This document shows positions 7,330 through 16,063 of a stretch of 64,000 bases of DNA, piece by piece. Source of the stretch: Paenalicyclobacillus mengziensis (lineage in GTDB: Bacteria; Bacillota; Bacilli; Alicyclobacillales; Alicyclobacillaceae); assembly GCF_017298635.1 (NCBI RefSeq), contig NZ_CP071182.1, positions 2,170,001 to 2,234,000 on the forward strand, read 5' to 3'. The number at the start of each line of letters is the position of its first letter. Position 1 is the first letter of the stretch. Under the pieces are notes generated by a model, which saw only the letters and a program-made list of their open reading frames with translations, did no database searches and had not been told where the DNA came from. Both the position numbers and the translations under genes were made by a program.

Positions 7330-10300
7330 AGCTCCTACGGCGAGCGCTGCTGGTGAAATGGCACTACATTGAACACGAGCTGATTGATTTTGCGCCGGTG
7401 ACGTTCCTCACGGGCAAGAATGCGGCAGGGAAGTCAACCATACTCGACGCCTTGCAACTGGTTCTCCTCGGCGACACGACAGGTCACTTCTTTAACAAGG
7501 CAGCAAATGACAGCTCAAGGCGGACCTTAAAGGGATACCTGCGCGGTGAGGTGGCCGAAGACGAAGGCGTCGGGGTCATCAACCTGCGGGACGGCCAGTT
7601 TTCGTCTTACATTGTGCTCGAGTTTGCAGATGAACGCGGACACAAGCCATTTTGTATGGGCGTTGTGTTTGACTGTTCGCCAGATGGATCCATTGAATGG
7701 CGATTTTTCTCCCTTGCAGAGGGAGTCCCCGATTTCCACTTCATTCGTGACGGCGTGCCGCTCGACATCAAAGGGTTACGGACCTGGGGACAGACTCGGA
7801 AAAACCGCTTTGAGATGTTTGAGAGCAACAAACGGTACCAGGAAGTCTTTTTGGCGCGCATGGGGAACCTGAATCAGAAGTTCCTCCGGCTGTTTCGCAA
7901 GGCGGTGCCGTTCTCGCCCATCATGGACATTGCCGGCTTCATTTCCGAGTTCGTCTGTGACGTAAAGGTCCATCTTGATATCGATGATATGCGCGAGAAC
8001 ATTCGTCACTACCGTCGCATGGAGGAAGAACTGCATGTCGTGGAGTCACGCGTTGAGGCCTTGAGTGAGATGGGGGGCACCTACGATGCCATGGAATCTG
8101 CGTCGGGCAAGGTCAAACTCTACGAGTACCTGCTCGATAGGGCAGAGTTGACCGCCAAGGAGCAAAGCGTGGCGGCTGCAAGGACGCAAGCTGAGGGACT
8201 CGAGGCGGAAACGAAGCGGATTGAGGGGCAGATTTCCGCTCACACAGACACGCAAAACCAGGTTCGGGCAGAGCGGGATGCGCTGGTCGAGGAACGGGCC
8301 AACTCGGACGCCTATCAGCGCCAACAGATGCTCGAGCAGAACAAGCGGCTCATGGAGAGTGAGTTCAGTCATGTGCGGCGGGATGGGGAGCGGCACGACA
8401 GGATGCTGGCTGACAATGGCGAACGCTGGCGCGCCGTCGCTCGCAGTCTCGGAGACACGGATATCTGGTGGACCGATCTCGGTACCGAGGACGGTACGGA
8501 GCCTGCTGCGGCAGGCGGCACGGGGGATGCTGCGGCGGGGGGCACAGGGCCTGTTGCGGGTGGCAGGACGGATGCCGGCCTCGCCAAGGCAGATACCCCA
8601 GAGCGGAAACTCGCACAATCCGCACCTTTGTACAATGATGCCATTCGCGCGATTTGGGAGGGTCTATCGTGGTGGCCGCGACCGGCGGGTTGGCAGTCGC
8701 ACCGGCTGCTCGATGAAGAGTTAGCGGTTTCGACGGATTTGGATGCCCTTCGTGGGTCAGCCGATTCTCTGAAACAGGCCTCTGACCTATTACGCGAAGG
8801 CCACGTCATCATGCGAGATGTCATCGGGTCGTGGGAAGAGGAATCGAAGTCACTCGAGCGCGCCATCAGTGAGCTGAAACGAGGCATCAAACAGTACGAT
8901 CCGAAGGTCCTGACCTTGAAACAGGCGCTCGAACAAGGGCTGTCTGCAAAAGTCAACATCTTTGCCGAACTGCTCGACATTCGGGATCCTGTGTGGCAAA
9001 AGGCGATCGAAGGGTACCTGCACACACAACGTTTTTATCTTCTCGTTCCACCGGAGGCGTTTTCGCAGGCACTCCGGATCTACGACGACACGAAGCAGTC
9101 CCAGCGGCTGTTTGATGTCGGCCTGGTGGACATCGCGAAGATCATGGATGAGAAGCCGAGGGCGATGATCGGATCGCTCGCAGAAGAGGTCATCACCGAC
9201 AACCCTTATGCACGCGCATATGCCGACTATCTGCTCGGGCACGTGATGAAGTGCGACCATGTGGATGAACTGCGCAACCACCGCACAAGCATCACGCGAG
9301 ACGGCATGCTGTATCAGAACTATGTGGCGAGACAAATCAATCCGACCCGTTATGCCACACTCTATATCGGCAAGATGGCGATTGCGCATCAGCTGGCGCA
9401 AAAGACACTTCGGTTGGACCGCGTGGCGACCTTGTTGCATGGCTTCCGGCCACGGCTCGCACAAGTGGCAGAGTGGGCTGCGCAGCCGTACCCAACCTCA
9501 TCCGAGCTGACCGCGGCAGAAGAGTTTCTGCAGGTGCTGACCGGACTCCCGAAGCTGCGGGGGGATTACAAGGCCATCCTCGACGACATGGGGAGCCTCG
9601 ACTTTACCCGGTTGGATGAGATCAAGAAAGAGATCGCCCGCTGTGACGCAGTGCTCGCCGATGTGGCCCATCTGATTCGCGAGCTGACCAGCAAGCAGGG
9701 GGCCCTCAAGGGACAGCGAGATCGACTGGTGGAGCAGGACATCCCCCTGCTGGAGGTGGAGGTCAGGGACAAGAAGCATTTTATCTCCTCCCGTTATCAT
9801 CCGCTTGAGGCAGCCGACATGAGTGCCCGCTACGAGCAGGAGTTGCAGCGGCTTGGCACACCGGAAACCGTCACGGCCAACTTTGGACGTCAGCTCTCGA
9901 CGGAGCGAAACCGGGTCACCGAATCGTGGGACAAGCTGGTCCGCCAGCGAGAGACGTACAACCGGACCTTTGGCGCCGGCTTTGACATCCAGCGCCGGGA
10001 CAACGATGCCTACAGGGCGGAGTTAACTGCACTGGAGCAATCGGGGCTGACGGATTACGCCGCCCAAATTAAAGACGCCAAGGAACGCGCGCAGATTCAG
10101 TTCCAGGAGGACTTCATCAACAAGCTTCGCAGCAACATTGACACCGTGGAGCAGCAGATTAAGGCACTCAACTTCGCGCTGCGGGAAGTCTCCTTCGGCG
10201 GCCGGGAGCGCTACCAGTTCAAGGTTTCCCCGAAAGCACAGTATCTGCCGTTTTACACCATGATTATGGACGACATGCTGCTTGAAGGGCGCAGCCTCTT

Positions 10301-10829
10301 TTCGGATGCGTTTATGGACAAGCACGGCGCGGTCATTGACGAGTTGTTCCGCCAGATTGTGGATGTCGACGAGCGTGACCCTGCCGTCCAAGCTGAACTT
10401 GAAAAAAACCTGCAAACCTTTACCGATTACCGCACCTATTTGGATTTCGATCTCGTTGTCAAAGACGAAGAAGGACGCGAATCGAGGCTGTCCCGCGTGA
10501 TTGCCAAGAAGTCGGGCGGAGAGACGCAGACGCCGTTCTACATCGCTGTGTTGGCATCGTTTGCGCAGACGTACCGGATCAACCAACCTGGGTTTAACAA
10601 CACCCTCCGGCTGATGATGTTTGACGAGGCGTACAGCAAGATGGACCACCAGCGGATCAGAGACAGCATCAAACTCGTCCGCGACATGGGGCTCCAGGTG
10701 ATTTTATCGGCGCCGACGGAGAAGATTGCAGACATCGTGCCCTTGGTGGACAAGACCATTGTCGTGCAGCGGATTAAGTCGCAGACCCGTGTGGCCCCAT
10801 TTGAACCAGACCCGGTGGGGGTGAACTGA
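7326..10829 (+). CDS. jetC: Wadjet system SMC-like ATPase JetC
   Basis: A 1167-residue MukB/MksB-like SMC ATPase, the DNA loop-extruding motor of Wadjet. Walker A is GKNAAGKS (residues 30-37). The ABC signature region KKSGGETQTPF is near 1060 and Walker B LRLMMFDEAYS near 1095. Between them are long coiled coils and a central hinge-like region (about 540-640, containing YLHTQRFYLLVPPEAF). About residues 390-425 carry an Ala/Gly repeat (AAAGGTGDAAAGGTGP) that interrupts the first coiled-coil arm and looks like an inserted flexible linker. The start overlaps jetB. Base composition is clearly more GC-rich than the flanking metabolic genes, suggesting acquisition as a defence module. Confidence 0.96.
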   Translation: MKLLRRALLVKWHYIEHELIDFAPVTFLTGKNAAGKSTILDALQLVLLGDTTGHFFNKAANDSSRRTLKGYLRGEVAEDEGVGVINLRDGQFSSYIVLEFADERGHKPFCMGVVFDCSPDGSIEWRFFSLAEGVPDFHFIRDGVPLDIKGLRTWGQTRKNRFEMFESNKRYQEVFLARMGNLNQKFLRLFRKAVPFSPIMDIAGFISEFVCDVKVHLDIDDMRENIRHYRRMEEELHVVESRVEALSEMGGTYDAMESASGKVKLYEYLLDRAELTAKEQSVAAARTQAEGLEAETKRIEGQISAHTDTQNQVRAERDALVEERANSDAYQRQQMLEQNKRLMESEFSHVRRDGERHDRMLADNGERWRAVARSLGDTDIWWTDLGTEDGTEPAAAGGTGDAAAGGTGPVAGGRTDAGLAKADTPERKLAQSAPLYNDAIRAIWEGLSWWPRPAGWQSHRLLDEELAVSTDLDALRGSADSLKQASDLLREGHVIMRDVIGSWEEESKSLERAISELKRGIKQYDPKVLTLKQALEQGLSAKVNIFAELLDIRDPVWQKAIEGYLHTQRFYLLVPPEAFSQALRIYDDTKQSQRLFDVGLVDIAKIMDEKPRAMIGSLAEEVITDNPYARAYADYLLGHVMKCDHVDELRNHRTSITRDGMLYQNYVARQINPTRYATLYIGKMAIAHQLAQKTLRLDRVATLLHGFRPRLAQVAEWAAQPYPTSSELTAAEEFLQVLTGLPKLRGDYKAILDDMGSLDFTRLDEIKKEIARCDAVLADVAHLIRELTSKQGALKGQRDRLVEQDIPLLEVEVRDKKHFISSRYHPLEAADMSARYEQELQRLGTPETVTANFGRQLSTERNRVTESWDKLVRQRETYNRTFGAGFDIQRRDNDAYRAELTALEQSGLTDYAAQIKDAKERAQIQFQEDFINKLRSNIDTVEQQIKALNFALREVSFGGRERYQFKVSPKAQYLPFYTMIMDDMLLEGRSLFSDAFMDKHGAVIDELFRQIVDVDERDPAVQAELEKNLQTFTDYRTYLDFDLVVKDEEGRESRLSRVIAKKSGGETQTPFYIAVLASFAQTYRINQPGFNNTLRLMMFDEAYSKMDHQRIRDSIKLVRDMGLQVILSAPTEKIADIVPLVDKTIVVQRIKSQTRVAPFEPDPVGVN

Positions 10830-10845
10830 CGTGGAAGGAGTTGGC

Positions 10846-12657
10846 ATGGCCAGCAAGGCTGGCAGGGACGGAAAGGCTGGCAGGGACGGAAAGGCTGGCA
10901 GGGACGGAAAGGCTGGCAGGGACGGAAAGGCTGGCAGGGACGGAAAAGTTGGCAGGGACGGAAAGGCTGGCAGGGACGGAAAGGCTGGCAGGGACGGAAA
11001 GGCTGGCAGGGACGGAAAGGCTGGCAGGGACGGAAAGGCTGGCAGGGACGGAAAGGCTGGCAGGGACGGAAAAGTTGGCATGGGCGGCGAGATGCGTGAG
11101 GTCATGGCAGGCCAAGTGGACGGCATAGGCGGCGAAGACGGGGAGAGGGGTGAAGTTATGCCAGGCCAGCTGGACGGCACGGGCGGAGCGTCGCTGGCGC
11201 GAGGCGTCTTGTCCGCGCTCCTTGACAAGTACGAGAACAGTGAGGCGTTTCGCAAAGGGGAGCCTACGCAGGCTCGCATCCAACTGCGGTTTACGGATTC
11301 ACTCGTGCCAGGGTATGCAAGCGGCCGGCTCGACCCCGATGATCGATCTGCCCTTCACCATGCCTTGGTCACCATGGCAGACAGGGGATTCATCGAGCTG
11401 AAGTGGGTGAAGTTCGAAGAAGGCAACATCATCGAGCGGGTGTATTTGACATGGGAGCGGATTAACGATATCTACGAGTACCTTGGTCGCACACCGCAGC
11501 GCCAGAAATTGTCCGCGTTCGCGGCGGAGATGGAGGGGTGGCTGAAGGGGCTGGTCGGCGGGGGATTAGTGAACAGCAGCCTGCCTGGTGAGGGACTGCT
11601 GGATGGGGGACTGTCTGGTGGGGGGGATGGCCTGCCTAACGGCGGTTTGCCGGAAACGTGGCGCTTTTTACTGAATTGGGTGGGCGATGTGCTTTCGTTT
11701 GTCCATGAACGCGGACGGATTCCGAGCAGCCTGATTCCTGAGGAAGACGGGACCCGAACGCTGCTGCTTCGTGCCTTGGCAGGATTGGTCCGGGCCAGGG
11801 AGAGGTCTCTGCCGGTTCGCCTGTTCTCAAAACGGGAGCTTGGGAATAGCAAGGTCTTTGAGAAGCAGGTCCAAAGCCATGTGATAAGACTCGTTCGCCG
11901 CTATTGGTCTATAGGACATCCACTGGACGTGGAGGCTCCGGACGATGACGCGGCCCTTTTGCGCGAGCTTGGCATCGAGTCTGGACATGAGGACATCACG
12001 TTCTGTGGACCGATTCGGTTTCGCTACGAAGGAACTGAGACGGCAGAGGACATCGACGCGAGCGTGTTTCCTTACGGACTGGCTATCGACGCGAGCGACG
12101 TGCACCGGATTGCAATCACAGCAGCGCCCGTCTCGCGAATCTTGACCATCGAGAACAAGGCAAACTACCGTGCCTATGTGCGTCGTCATCGTCGAGCAGA
12201 TGAGTTGGTCGTGTATCTTGGCGGATTTGCCAGTCCTGCACAGAGGGTGTTCTTACGGTTGCTGCGAAGTTTTTTGCGGAGCCGAGCGTGCGAGGTCGGC
12301 GAAGCGTCAGCCATGTTCGGTACGATAGGCGCACGTGGATTAGATGAAGGCGTGTCCCGAGCGGACGTAGGCGACAAGCCCACGGTTCTTCACCACTGGG
12401 GAGACCTTGACTATGGTGGCATTCTGATTCTCCAAAACTTGCGAAACAGTTGCTGGCAAGAGGCAGTGCCCTGGCGCATGGAACCGGAGTTATTAGATGA
12501 ATACATAGATTATGCAGAGCCGATAGATGATGCTTACCGAACTAAACTTACCCGTCTCCTCGAATCCGGTGTCTACGCCTGGGCGCATCCGTTGATACAA
12601 CGGATTCTGACGCTTGGTGCAACACTAGAGCAGGAAGCATTGATACTGAGAGATTGA
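10846..12657 (+). CDS. jetD: Wadjet nuclease subunit JetD with collagen-like N-terminal repeat
   Basis: The Toprim-domain DNA-cleaving subunit of Wadjet (DUF3322/DUF2220 type). ATG 10846 is preferred because GGAAGGAG sits 5 bases upstream; a GTG at 10831 is in frame but lacks a site. The N-terminus is unusual: 12 copies of a GRDGKA/GRDGKV hexapeptide, that is Gly-X-Y triplets as in collagen, then a Gly/Glu-rich spacer. The recognisable JetD core begins at about residue 120 (SLARGVLSALLDKY). A second Gly-rich linker (about residues 230-270) splits the middle. Toprim residues are present: the Glu of LTIENKANY (about 435) and the DLD of HHWGDLDYGG (about 520). At 603 residues it is much longer than usual for the family. 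Confidence 0.94.
   Translation: MASKAGRDGKAGRDGKAGRDGKAGRDGKAGRDGKVGRDGKAGRDGKAGRDGKAGRDGKAGRDGKAGRDGKAGRDGKVGMGGEMREVMAGQVDGIGGEDGERGEVMPGQLDGTGGASLARGVLSALLDKYENSEAFRKGEPTQARIQLRFTDSLVPGYASGRLDPDDRSALHHALVTMADRGFIELKWVKFEEGNIIERVYLTWERINDIYEYLGRTPQRQKLSAFAAEMEGWLKGLVGGGLVNSSLPGEGLLDGGLSGGGDGLPNGGLPETWRFLLNWVGDVLSFVHERGRIPSSLIPEEDGTRTLLLRALAGLVRARERSLPVRLFSKRELGNSKVFEKQVQSHVIRLVRRYWSIGHPLDVEAPDDDAALLRELGIESGHEDITFCGPIRFRYEGTETAEDIDASVFPYGLAIDASDVHRIAITAAPVSRILTIENKANYRAYVRRHRRADELVVYLGGFASPAQRVFLRLLRSFLRSRACEVGEASAMFGTIGARGLDEGVSRADVGDKPTVLHHWGDLDYGGILILQNLRNSCWQEAVPWRMEPELLDEYIDYAEPIDDAYRTKLTRLLESGVYAWAHPLIQRILTLGATLEQEALILRD
10855..11076 (+). repeat. 18-bp tandem repeat encoding a collagen-like Gly-X-Y tract in JetD
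   Basis: Twelve head-to-tail copies of the 18-bp unit AAGGCTGGCAGGGACGGA, almost without divergence. Units 5 and 12 are followed by AAAGTT instead of AAGGCT, giving KV instead of KA; their seven-unit spacing hints at a block duplication. The unit encodes two Gly-X-Y triplets (GRD, GKA) with one net positive charge. Because the unit is a multiple of three, all six frames stay open, which creates spurious reading frames on both strands. Confidence 0.95.
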
Positions 12658-13066
12658 TAGAGGTCAGGCGCCTAGGTACGGGGTGAGATGGTACAGAGAC
12701 GGCGTGTATAGAGGGTGCAGAGACACCTTTTATTGGCGTGTTTGAGGAAGACGATGGGTGGGTTATCGTCGATTTCAAGACGGACTACTTTGAGGAGGAA
12801 GTATGTTGAAGGATGAGACCTTTAACGAGGAGTTTTTGACGAGGTATGGCGATGTCCTAGTCTGAGAGGGACAGCGGTGGTGGTTTGCAGTGTCAATCCT
12901 CTTGCTAATCCACATGCTAACCAGTTACAACGCACTGTCCGTTGCTACCAGAGACCACATAACCTGAAATAGCAAACCCCGTCTTGATAGCATCCGAGTT
13001 CGCAGGGCACCGTGGATCCGAATCCTGGTTTATGGATAATAACCCAACAAATTGACATAGGATTTT
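12658..13066. other. Gap between jetD and the ADP-ribosyltransferase-like gene
   Basis: Apart from the AddA-like fragment at its left end this stretch holds no gene I can support. It separates genes transcribed toward each other, so it should contain the jetD terminator, but no strong hairpin with a T-run is evident. Confidence 0.4.
12711..12809 (+). pseudogene. Fragment resembling the nuclease domain of AddA/RecB
   Basis: A short open stretch encodes EGAETPFIGVFEEDDGWVIV followed by DFKTDYF, ending at a TGA. The pattern G-hydrophobic-D/E...VDFKTD matches the PD-(D/E)xK nuclease motif of AddA-type helicase-nucleases. No start, no helicase part and no continuation is present, so this is at most a gene fragment left by deletion. 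The identification rests on one motif only. Confidence 0.4.
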
Positions 13067-13642
13067 TTATTTCACATTTTTGTGTTTTAATTGGCGTAAT
13101 TCTGAAAATGTTTTATACAAAGCTTCCTCAAGATTGAATTCATAATCGATTTGAATGTGACGAACCTGCTTTTCCGGAAAATAAGAGATAAAATAACGAG
13201 CACCATTGGGTAATAAATAAATAATTCCGTCATAACGATGATGCAAGACATACTTGCGTATGGATTCTGGTAAAACGATATCGGTCTTCTCTTGAGCAAC
13301 TGTAAACTCAACAACTTTATCCGTCCCAAGCCTCCAACGGAGGACATCAGTGCGCAGCTCTGCTTCAGTGTAGTGTGTGTCGAGAATTAAGGGGGCTTTA
13401 AAGGTAAGTGTTTGACGTAGCACGGTACAATCATCATTTTCATGTACTGCATGACAAAACGCATATTGTCCAGCAACTTCATAATCATCAATGAAATAAA
13501 TCCCACTTCCGAAGACCGCATGCGCGCCGAACTTCGAATTTCCAAACCTAACACGTTCGTCGCGAAAATACCTTTGCTCTTCTAGTACGTCTCTCGCTTC
13601 CCTTCGGGAAATACCTCGATAAACGGTAAACGTACTTGACAT
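13067..13642 (-). CDS. ADP-ribosyltransferase-like protein
   Basis: A 191-residue soluble protein. The N-terminal FTVYRGIS, the central GSGIYFIDDYEVAGQYA, and the later HHRYDGIIYLL followed by a strand with FISYFPEKQ match the order of elements in ADP-ribosyltransferase-fold proteins related to phage polyvalent-protein ART domains (YRG, G-x-G-x-YF...A..YA, YDGIIY, then a strand with an E/Q). The NAD-binding Arg and the YF motif are visible; the catalytic Glu is not certain. ATG 13642 (minus strand) has a strong GGGAGGGG 7 bases upstream. It is a single gene without an obvious antitoxin beside it. A toxin, effector or RNA/DNA-modifying role is inference. Confidence 0.6.
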   Translation of the reverse strand: MSSTFTVYRGISRREARDVLEEQRYFRDERVRFGNSKFGAHAVFGSGIYFIDDYEVAGQYAFCHAVHENDDCTVLRQTLTFKAPLILDTHYTEAELRTDVLRWRLGTDKVVEFTVAQEKTDIVLPESIRKYVLHHRYDGIIYLLPNGARYFISYFPEKQVRHIQIDYEFNLEEALYKTFSELRQLKHKNVK

Positions 13643-13709
13643 ACATGATCCCCTCCCTGGTTTTCGTAGAACTTTGCCAAAAGGGTTGCAGTACTAAAAG
13701 CATGAGAAG

Positions 13710-13740
13710 GATACCATGCCTTGAGGGAAAGCATGGTATC
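13710..13740 (-). terminator. Hairpin downstream of the NCS1 permease gene
   Basis: GATACCATGC (13710-13719) and GCATGGTATC (13731-13740) form a perfect 10-bp stem with an 11-base loop, 16 bases after the permease stop on the minus strand. The tail is only moderately T-rich, so termination strength is uncertain. Confidence 0.6.
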
Positions 13741-13755
13741 CGGGAAACGAGCGAG

Positions 13756-15282
13756 CTACGTCGTTAAATCACCTGGTAAAGAATCAACTTGAACTACGTT
13801 GGAAACTCCAGCACTTCTAGTAATTCTGTTATATTCTTTATTCGTAAGAATAGTACTGTCATTCTTCATAAGTTGCCAGTAGGCAATCATACCTGCTACT
13901 AAGCTGAAGAACCACCCGCCGGACCAGAGAAAATGGAACCCAGGAATGACTAGACCAAGAGCGGCAACTACCCAACCAATAATCAAGGCATAGACGGCGC
14001 GCATGTTAACTCCCTTGGAATAATCGTAGCGACCAAACGGTGTATAGAGTTCAAGAAGATCGAGTTTCCTCTTCCGTACGAACCAATAGTCAGCGATGGC
14101 GATACCGTCAAAGGGCCCAAGCAAGATTCCATAAGTCCCTAACCAGCCAAAAATGTAATTACCGAAATGCGATAGAACGTACCATGGCTGCATGGCTAGG
14201 GCTAACACACCAGTGATGATGGCGCCGATGGCAAAAGTGATTTTACGTGGCCAGAGATTTTCAAATGCACGAGCGGGAGCCATAACGTTTGCACCAACGT
14301 TAATGGTCACTGATGACATGATAACGATGATGCCAGCTACAATGACAATCCACAACGGGAATTTCACAATCAGGCTAACGGGATCCCAAAATGCTTGGTG
14401 ATACACCACCACGGTAGCGGACGTGACAGAAATGCCGACAAAAGAGAAAACGGCCATCGTCAGGGGCATTGACCAAGATTGTGCAATAGCATGACCTTTT
14501 TGTGTCTGAGCGTAGCGTGTATAGTCGGGAATGTTCAGAGCCATCGTTGCCCAGAAGGCTATGACACCAATCACTGAAGGATAGAAAACAGCCCAGAACT
14601 TTGCGCCGTGCACTGTTGCAGGTGCTGACAACATGTGGCCGAATCCATGAGCAGCTGTTACTCCCCAAATGAATAGGGCAACGGCACCGACTACGAAGAT
14701 GGGTGCTGCAATTTGAGCCAATTTACCGATTGCCTGCGGCCCACGCATTGCAATGAGCACATTAAACACCCAGAAGATTATGAAACCAATAAATAAATGT
14801 CCGGTAATATTGTTCCAACCAGAGAACAGCCGACCTAAGATGGCGTCTACTGCTTGCCCACCGTACCATGAGTTAATTCCAAACCAACCAGCCGCAATGA
14901 TGCCGCGAGCCAACGCAGGTACGTGTGCTCCGCGTTTACCAAACCACAAGCGGGCGAATACGGGATACGGGATCCCAAACTTAGTACCAGCATGAGACAC
15001 TAACAGAATGGGTATCAAAACGATGATACTTCCAAGGAGAATGGTTACTACCGATTCCCACCAGTTCATGCCTAGCGTAATCATTCCGCCAGCCATTGAG
15101 TAAGTTGGAAGACAAATGGCCATGCCAATCCATAACGTTGCAAACTTCATTCCGGGCCACGAGTGCTCCTCTGACGTACAGGGACGGAGATCCTCGTTCC
15201 ACATTGCATGGTTTGTGCTAACTTTGGAAACGCTTTCTTCGGTTAGGACCACAATTCCATTGTCGTCAACCTGAGTTGCCAA
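13756..15282 (-). CDS. NCS1-family nucleobase permease
   Basis: An integral membrane symporter of about 508 residues in the nucleobase:cation symporter-1 family (uracil, allantoin, cytosine and hydantoin transporters). The N-terminal NEDLRPCTSEEHSW-plus-membrane-helix arrangement and a GIPYPVFARLWFGKRGAHVP segment are characteristic, followed by about 12 hydrophobic helices. On the minus strand AGGAGG is followed 7 bases later by TTG (15282), a better start than the GTG at 15288, which almost touches the site. Its position beside the reductive pyrimidine operon, divergent from it, makes uracil/thymine (or dihydropyrimidine) the most likely substrate; this is inferred from context. Confidence 0.92.
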   Translation of the reverse strand: MATQVDDNGIVVLTEESVSKVSTNHAMWNEDLRPCTSEEHSWPGMKFATLWIGMAICLPTYSMAGGMITLGMNWWESVVTILLGSIIVLIPILLVSHAGTKFGIPYPVFARLWFGKRGAHVPALARGIIAAGWFGINSWYGGQAVDAILGRLFSGWNNITGHLFIGFIIFWVFNVLIAMRGPQAIGKLAQIAAPIFVVGAVALFIWGVTAAHGFGHMLSAPATVHGAKFWAVFYPSVIGVIAFWATMALNIPDYTRYAQTQKGHAIAQSWSMPLTMAVFSFVGISVTSATVVVYHQAFWDPVSLIVKFPLWIVIVAGIIVIMSSVTINVGANVMAPARAFENLWPRKITFAIGAIITGVLALAMQPWYVLSHFGNYIFGWLGTYGILLGPFDGIAIADYWFVRKRKLDLLELYTPFGRYDYSKGVNMRAVYALIIGWVVAALGLVIPGFHFLWSGGWFFSLVAGMIAYWQLMKNDSTILTNKEYNRITRSAGVSNVVQVDSLPGDLTT

Positions 15283-15602
15283 TTTCACCCCTCCTAAATA
15301 CTCGTTTGCGCAATCAAAACATAATCAATTTTCAGTTTTATTGTAAAGAAAGCATCACCAACAATCAACAGGGATTTGGCGTTTTGCCCCTTATGAACTG
15401 AATAATTTGAAAAGGTGCTTCGTGTACGGCTAAGATGGGTTTGTCGAGAACAACGACTCCACCTGACAGGAGCACCTTTTAGGTGAAATAGCATCAGGGT
15501 GTACGAAGAAACCATGAACCGAAAAGTTGTAAAAGACATCCTCGCCAGAAGACTTTTAAATTACTGTTGAATCAAGCTTATGTCAGATGACTTCTGTTTT
15601 CC
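15283..15602. other. Gap upstream of the permease; contains a short inverted-repeat element
   Basis: No gene is supported. AAAAGGTGCT (15410-15419) and AGCACCTTTT (15471-15480) are perfect 10-bp inverted arms bounding about 71 bp. This could be a bidirectional terminator, or a miniature transposon-like relic with terminal inverted repeats. Confidence 0.4.
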
Positions 15603-16034
15603 TTATTCAAGACCGAGGTCGTCTTTCATTTTGTCGATTCCACGTCGCAGCATTTCAAGGAGGATTTCATGCTGTGTTCCTTCGCCGGACGTGATATTTT
15701 TTGCACGGTTTTTATTTAACGCGATATAGTCGCGGATGGCATTGATCTCTGCAACCAATTCCGAATCCAGATGTACATTGACAGTTTTTGCGCGATTTCT
15801 ATCTAAGATACAAGACTCCCCACGTAACGTAACAAGTTCTCCCTCAACAATCGTAAATTCCTTAAGAAGAGTAACTTCCTGGGGAAGATAAATGATTTCA
15901 CCAGAAAAGTGAATCTCGCGATAATCTACAGAAAAGCGTACTTCGACACTTGCATCTTTTTTTTGATTTAAATCGCGTACTTGACGGGCCAATTTTATAT
16001 TGTCAGACGTATTCAGTAAGGTCACTTCGGCCAT
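15603..16034 (-). CDS. Putative ribbon-helix-helix DNA-binding protein
   Basis: A 143-residue protein of unknown family. The N-terminal about 85 residues look like a small beta-rich domain. The C-terminal part, KTVNVHLDSELVAEINAIRD then HEILLEMLRRGIDKM, has the strand-helix-helix pattern of MetJ/Arc-type ribbon-helix-helix DNA-binding domains. It is encoded 29 bases downstream of the helix-turn-helix protein on the same strand, so the two probably form an operon. Position between a pyrimidine permease and the pyrimidine operon suggests a regulator; that is inference. Confidence 0.6.
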   Translation of the reverse strand: MAEVTLLNTSDNIKLARQVRDLNQKKDASVEVRFSVDYREIHFSGEIIYLPQEVTLLKEFTIVEGELVTLRGESCILDRNRAKTVNVHLDSELVAEINAIRDYIALNKNRAKNITSGEGTQHEILLEMLRRGIDKMKDDLGLE

Positions 16035-16063
16035 GTCAATCGTCTTCCCTTCACTTTACAAGT

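Noticed and set aside
8046..9464. Several long minus-strand open frames opposite jetC
   Set aside because: High GC content produces long antisense frames; the plus-strand SMC gene has all motifs and explains the region.
10855..11076. Regular repeats that could be mistaken for a CRISPR array
   Set aside because: The units are contiguous 18-bp copies with no unique spacers and are in frame inside jetD.
10704..11283. Minus-strand frames with repeated FPSLPA and SVPASL words opposite jetD
   Set aside because: They are the mirror of the 18-bp repeat, which keeps every frame open; no start signal or known domain.
12960..13030. Short sequence around GGATCCGAATCCTGG resembling a tRNA T-arm
   Set aside because: No acceptor, D or anticodon stem can be formed around it.
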